Shown piece after piece: positions 62,860 through 64,000 of a stretch of 64,000 nucleotides of DNA. The notes under the pieces are model-generated. The model saw only the letters and a list, made by a program, of their open reading frames with translations. It searched no databases and was not told the DNA's origin. This DNA is from Pycnopodia helianthoides (taxonomy: Eukaryota; Echinodermata; Asteroidea; Forcipulatida; Asteriidae): assembly GCA_032158295.1 (NCBI GenBank), contig CM063260.1, positions 3,915,501 to 3,979,500 on the forward strand. The letters run 5' to 3'. The position numbers and the translations under genes were made by a program. Numbering within the stretch: the first letter of the stretch is position 1; every line of letters begins with the position of its first letter.

Positions 62860-63255
62860 TTAAAGGAACATTACAGAATTGGTTTTTGCTAACAAAACAG
62901 TTGCTGGCAGTGTACTACAAGCACTTTATGTAATCCACCACATACATAAACTGACAAACCTGTAGAAGTTTGAGATCGATCGGCCATCTGGGTCACAAGA
63001 AAATAGTGAAAAACCGATTACACATTTGCATGAAATCATATAGATTCAACAAATGAATAAAACGCTCACTGAGCGATAAACTTCAATCGAAAAATTAGTT
63101 TATTCATCAAATATGGCACTTCAGACAGAAATATTTCAAGTCAAGGGATGTTTTCTACTATCATCATCATTAGACCGTTTAAGTTTTATGTAAATCTGTG
63201 ATCAAAAAGTATATTTTACAGGTTTTTTTTTACCAGTTCTGTAATGTTCCTTTAA
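62860..63255. mobile_element. TTAA MITE (AAAGGAACATTACAGAATTG), copy 3
   Basis: TTAAAGGAACATTACAGAAT and AATGTTCCTTTAA bracket a body nearly identical to 36741-37130 (TGCTGGCAGT..AAGCACTTTATGTAATCCACCA). Confidence 0.88.
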
Positions 63256-63827
63256 AGACAATTCTTGGACTCGCTGGGGTAAATAATGAATTCACATAAT
63301 AAAAAAATAAAAAATATACATTTTTTGACTGCTCTCTCTTTGTTCTCAAGGGTTTTTCTACTTGCGGCAAAGATGTTCTCTGTGTATGGTGGCCCAGAGA
63401 AGACATTACACAACAAGTCTGATTCAACTAAGTAGAAACGTCAAGCATGTGGATCGGGCGACAAAGTCACTATCACAATTCAAGGGTCAAAGCTCAAGCA
63501 GAAAGTATGGTGAGATTTTACCTTTCATTATTTTAGGTTATTGATGGATCGGATCAACAGTCATGTGCCACCATTACTGGCTCAGGCACTGTTTAAAACA
63601 TTGCAAAGAGCAATGTAAATTTTAGGCATCATATTTGACCGAAGATGTTAAATGCAACTGCACAAAGCACCAGCAGGACGTGAGGGAAACATCTGCATGT
63701 GAAACATCCATGAGTGTAAATGAGGCATAAATGCGTCACGACGTATGAAGCCCAATTCCTCGCTTTGGCACAACCATGCACGTTTATTACTTGGTTGGGT
63801 TCTTCCATGGTGAAAGGGGGGAGTGTT

Positions 63828-63986
63828 CATCACCCTAACCCTAACCCTACCCCTACACCTAACCCTTCCCCTAGCCCTACCCCTCACCCTACCCCTCACC
63901 CTATCCCCTAACCCTACCCCAACCCCTACCCCTACCCCTACCCCTCCCCTACCCCTAACCCTAACCCTAACCCTACCCCTAATCTC
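63828..63986 (+). repeat. Degenerate telomere-like (CCCTAA)n array
   Basis: About 160 bp of CCCTAACCC and CCCTACCCCT units, with true CCCTAA hexamers at both ends (63834-63848 and 63955-63972). The middle is mostly CCCCTA/CCCTAC variants. It continues close to the window edge, and its far boundary (AATCTCACC) is inside the window. Confidence 0.88.
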
Positions 63987-64000
63987 ACCAAACCACAAAC

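Overview
This is a nuclear genomic window from an animal. It is AT-rich and intron-rich, and crowded with short non-autonomous transposons, tRNA-derived SINEs and minisatellites. The two recognisable genes are deuterostome-like. The repeat content, tRNA-headed SINEs and vertebrate-like TTAGGG-type repeats fit a marine invertebrate deuterostome, most likely an echinoderm. The species assignment is inference and cannot be proved from the sequence alone.

Layout. Positions 1-6274 hold no gene I can support: they contain a LINE 3' fragment, a tRNA-box minisatellite and a SINE pair. Positions 6275-17710 on the + strand carry most of TTLL10, a tubulin tyrosine ligase-like glycylase family member, in 13 recognisable exons. 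Its first exon is not identified. Exons 2-3 encode an NlpC/P60-like cysteine-hydrolase-type domain fused upstream of the TTL ATP-grasp ligase. The TTLL10 3' region runs to a poly(A) signal near 19491. On the opposite strand, 30803-58305 carries a PTPN11/SHP2 (corkscrew) orthologue in 14 recognisable coding exons: N-SH2, C-SH2, PTP domain, and a tail with two YxN sites. The start codon lies in a 14-nt coding exon at 58292-58305. A short terminal exon is only tentatively placed, at 29151-29174. The two genes converge tail to tail, with possible ends near 19.5 and 20.04 kb. A third, unrecognised gene model on the - strand lies upstream of PTPN11 (60287-62410).

The most notable observations are five. 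(1) The NlpC/P60-like + ATP-grasp fusion in TTLL10 recalls amide-making/amide-breaking bifunctional enzymes. (2) A one-base deletion in the C-SH2 exon of PTPN11 breaks the frame in this assembly. (3) Microsatellites sit in the place of splice signals in both genes. (4) There are several families of foldback/MITE elements, including TTAA-flanked and 8-bp-TSD (hAT-like) families and a 0.9-kb element with about 190-bp inverted repeats. (5) Large intronic tandem arrays occur, one with higher-order structure. TTLL10 (axonemal tubulin modification) and PTPN11 (receptor tyrosine kinase signalling) have no known shared pathway, so their proximity is probably incidental.
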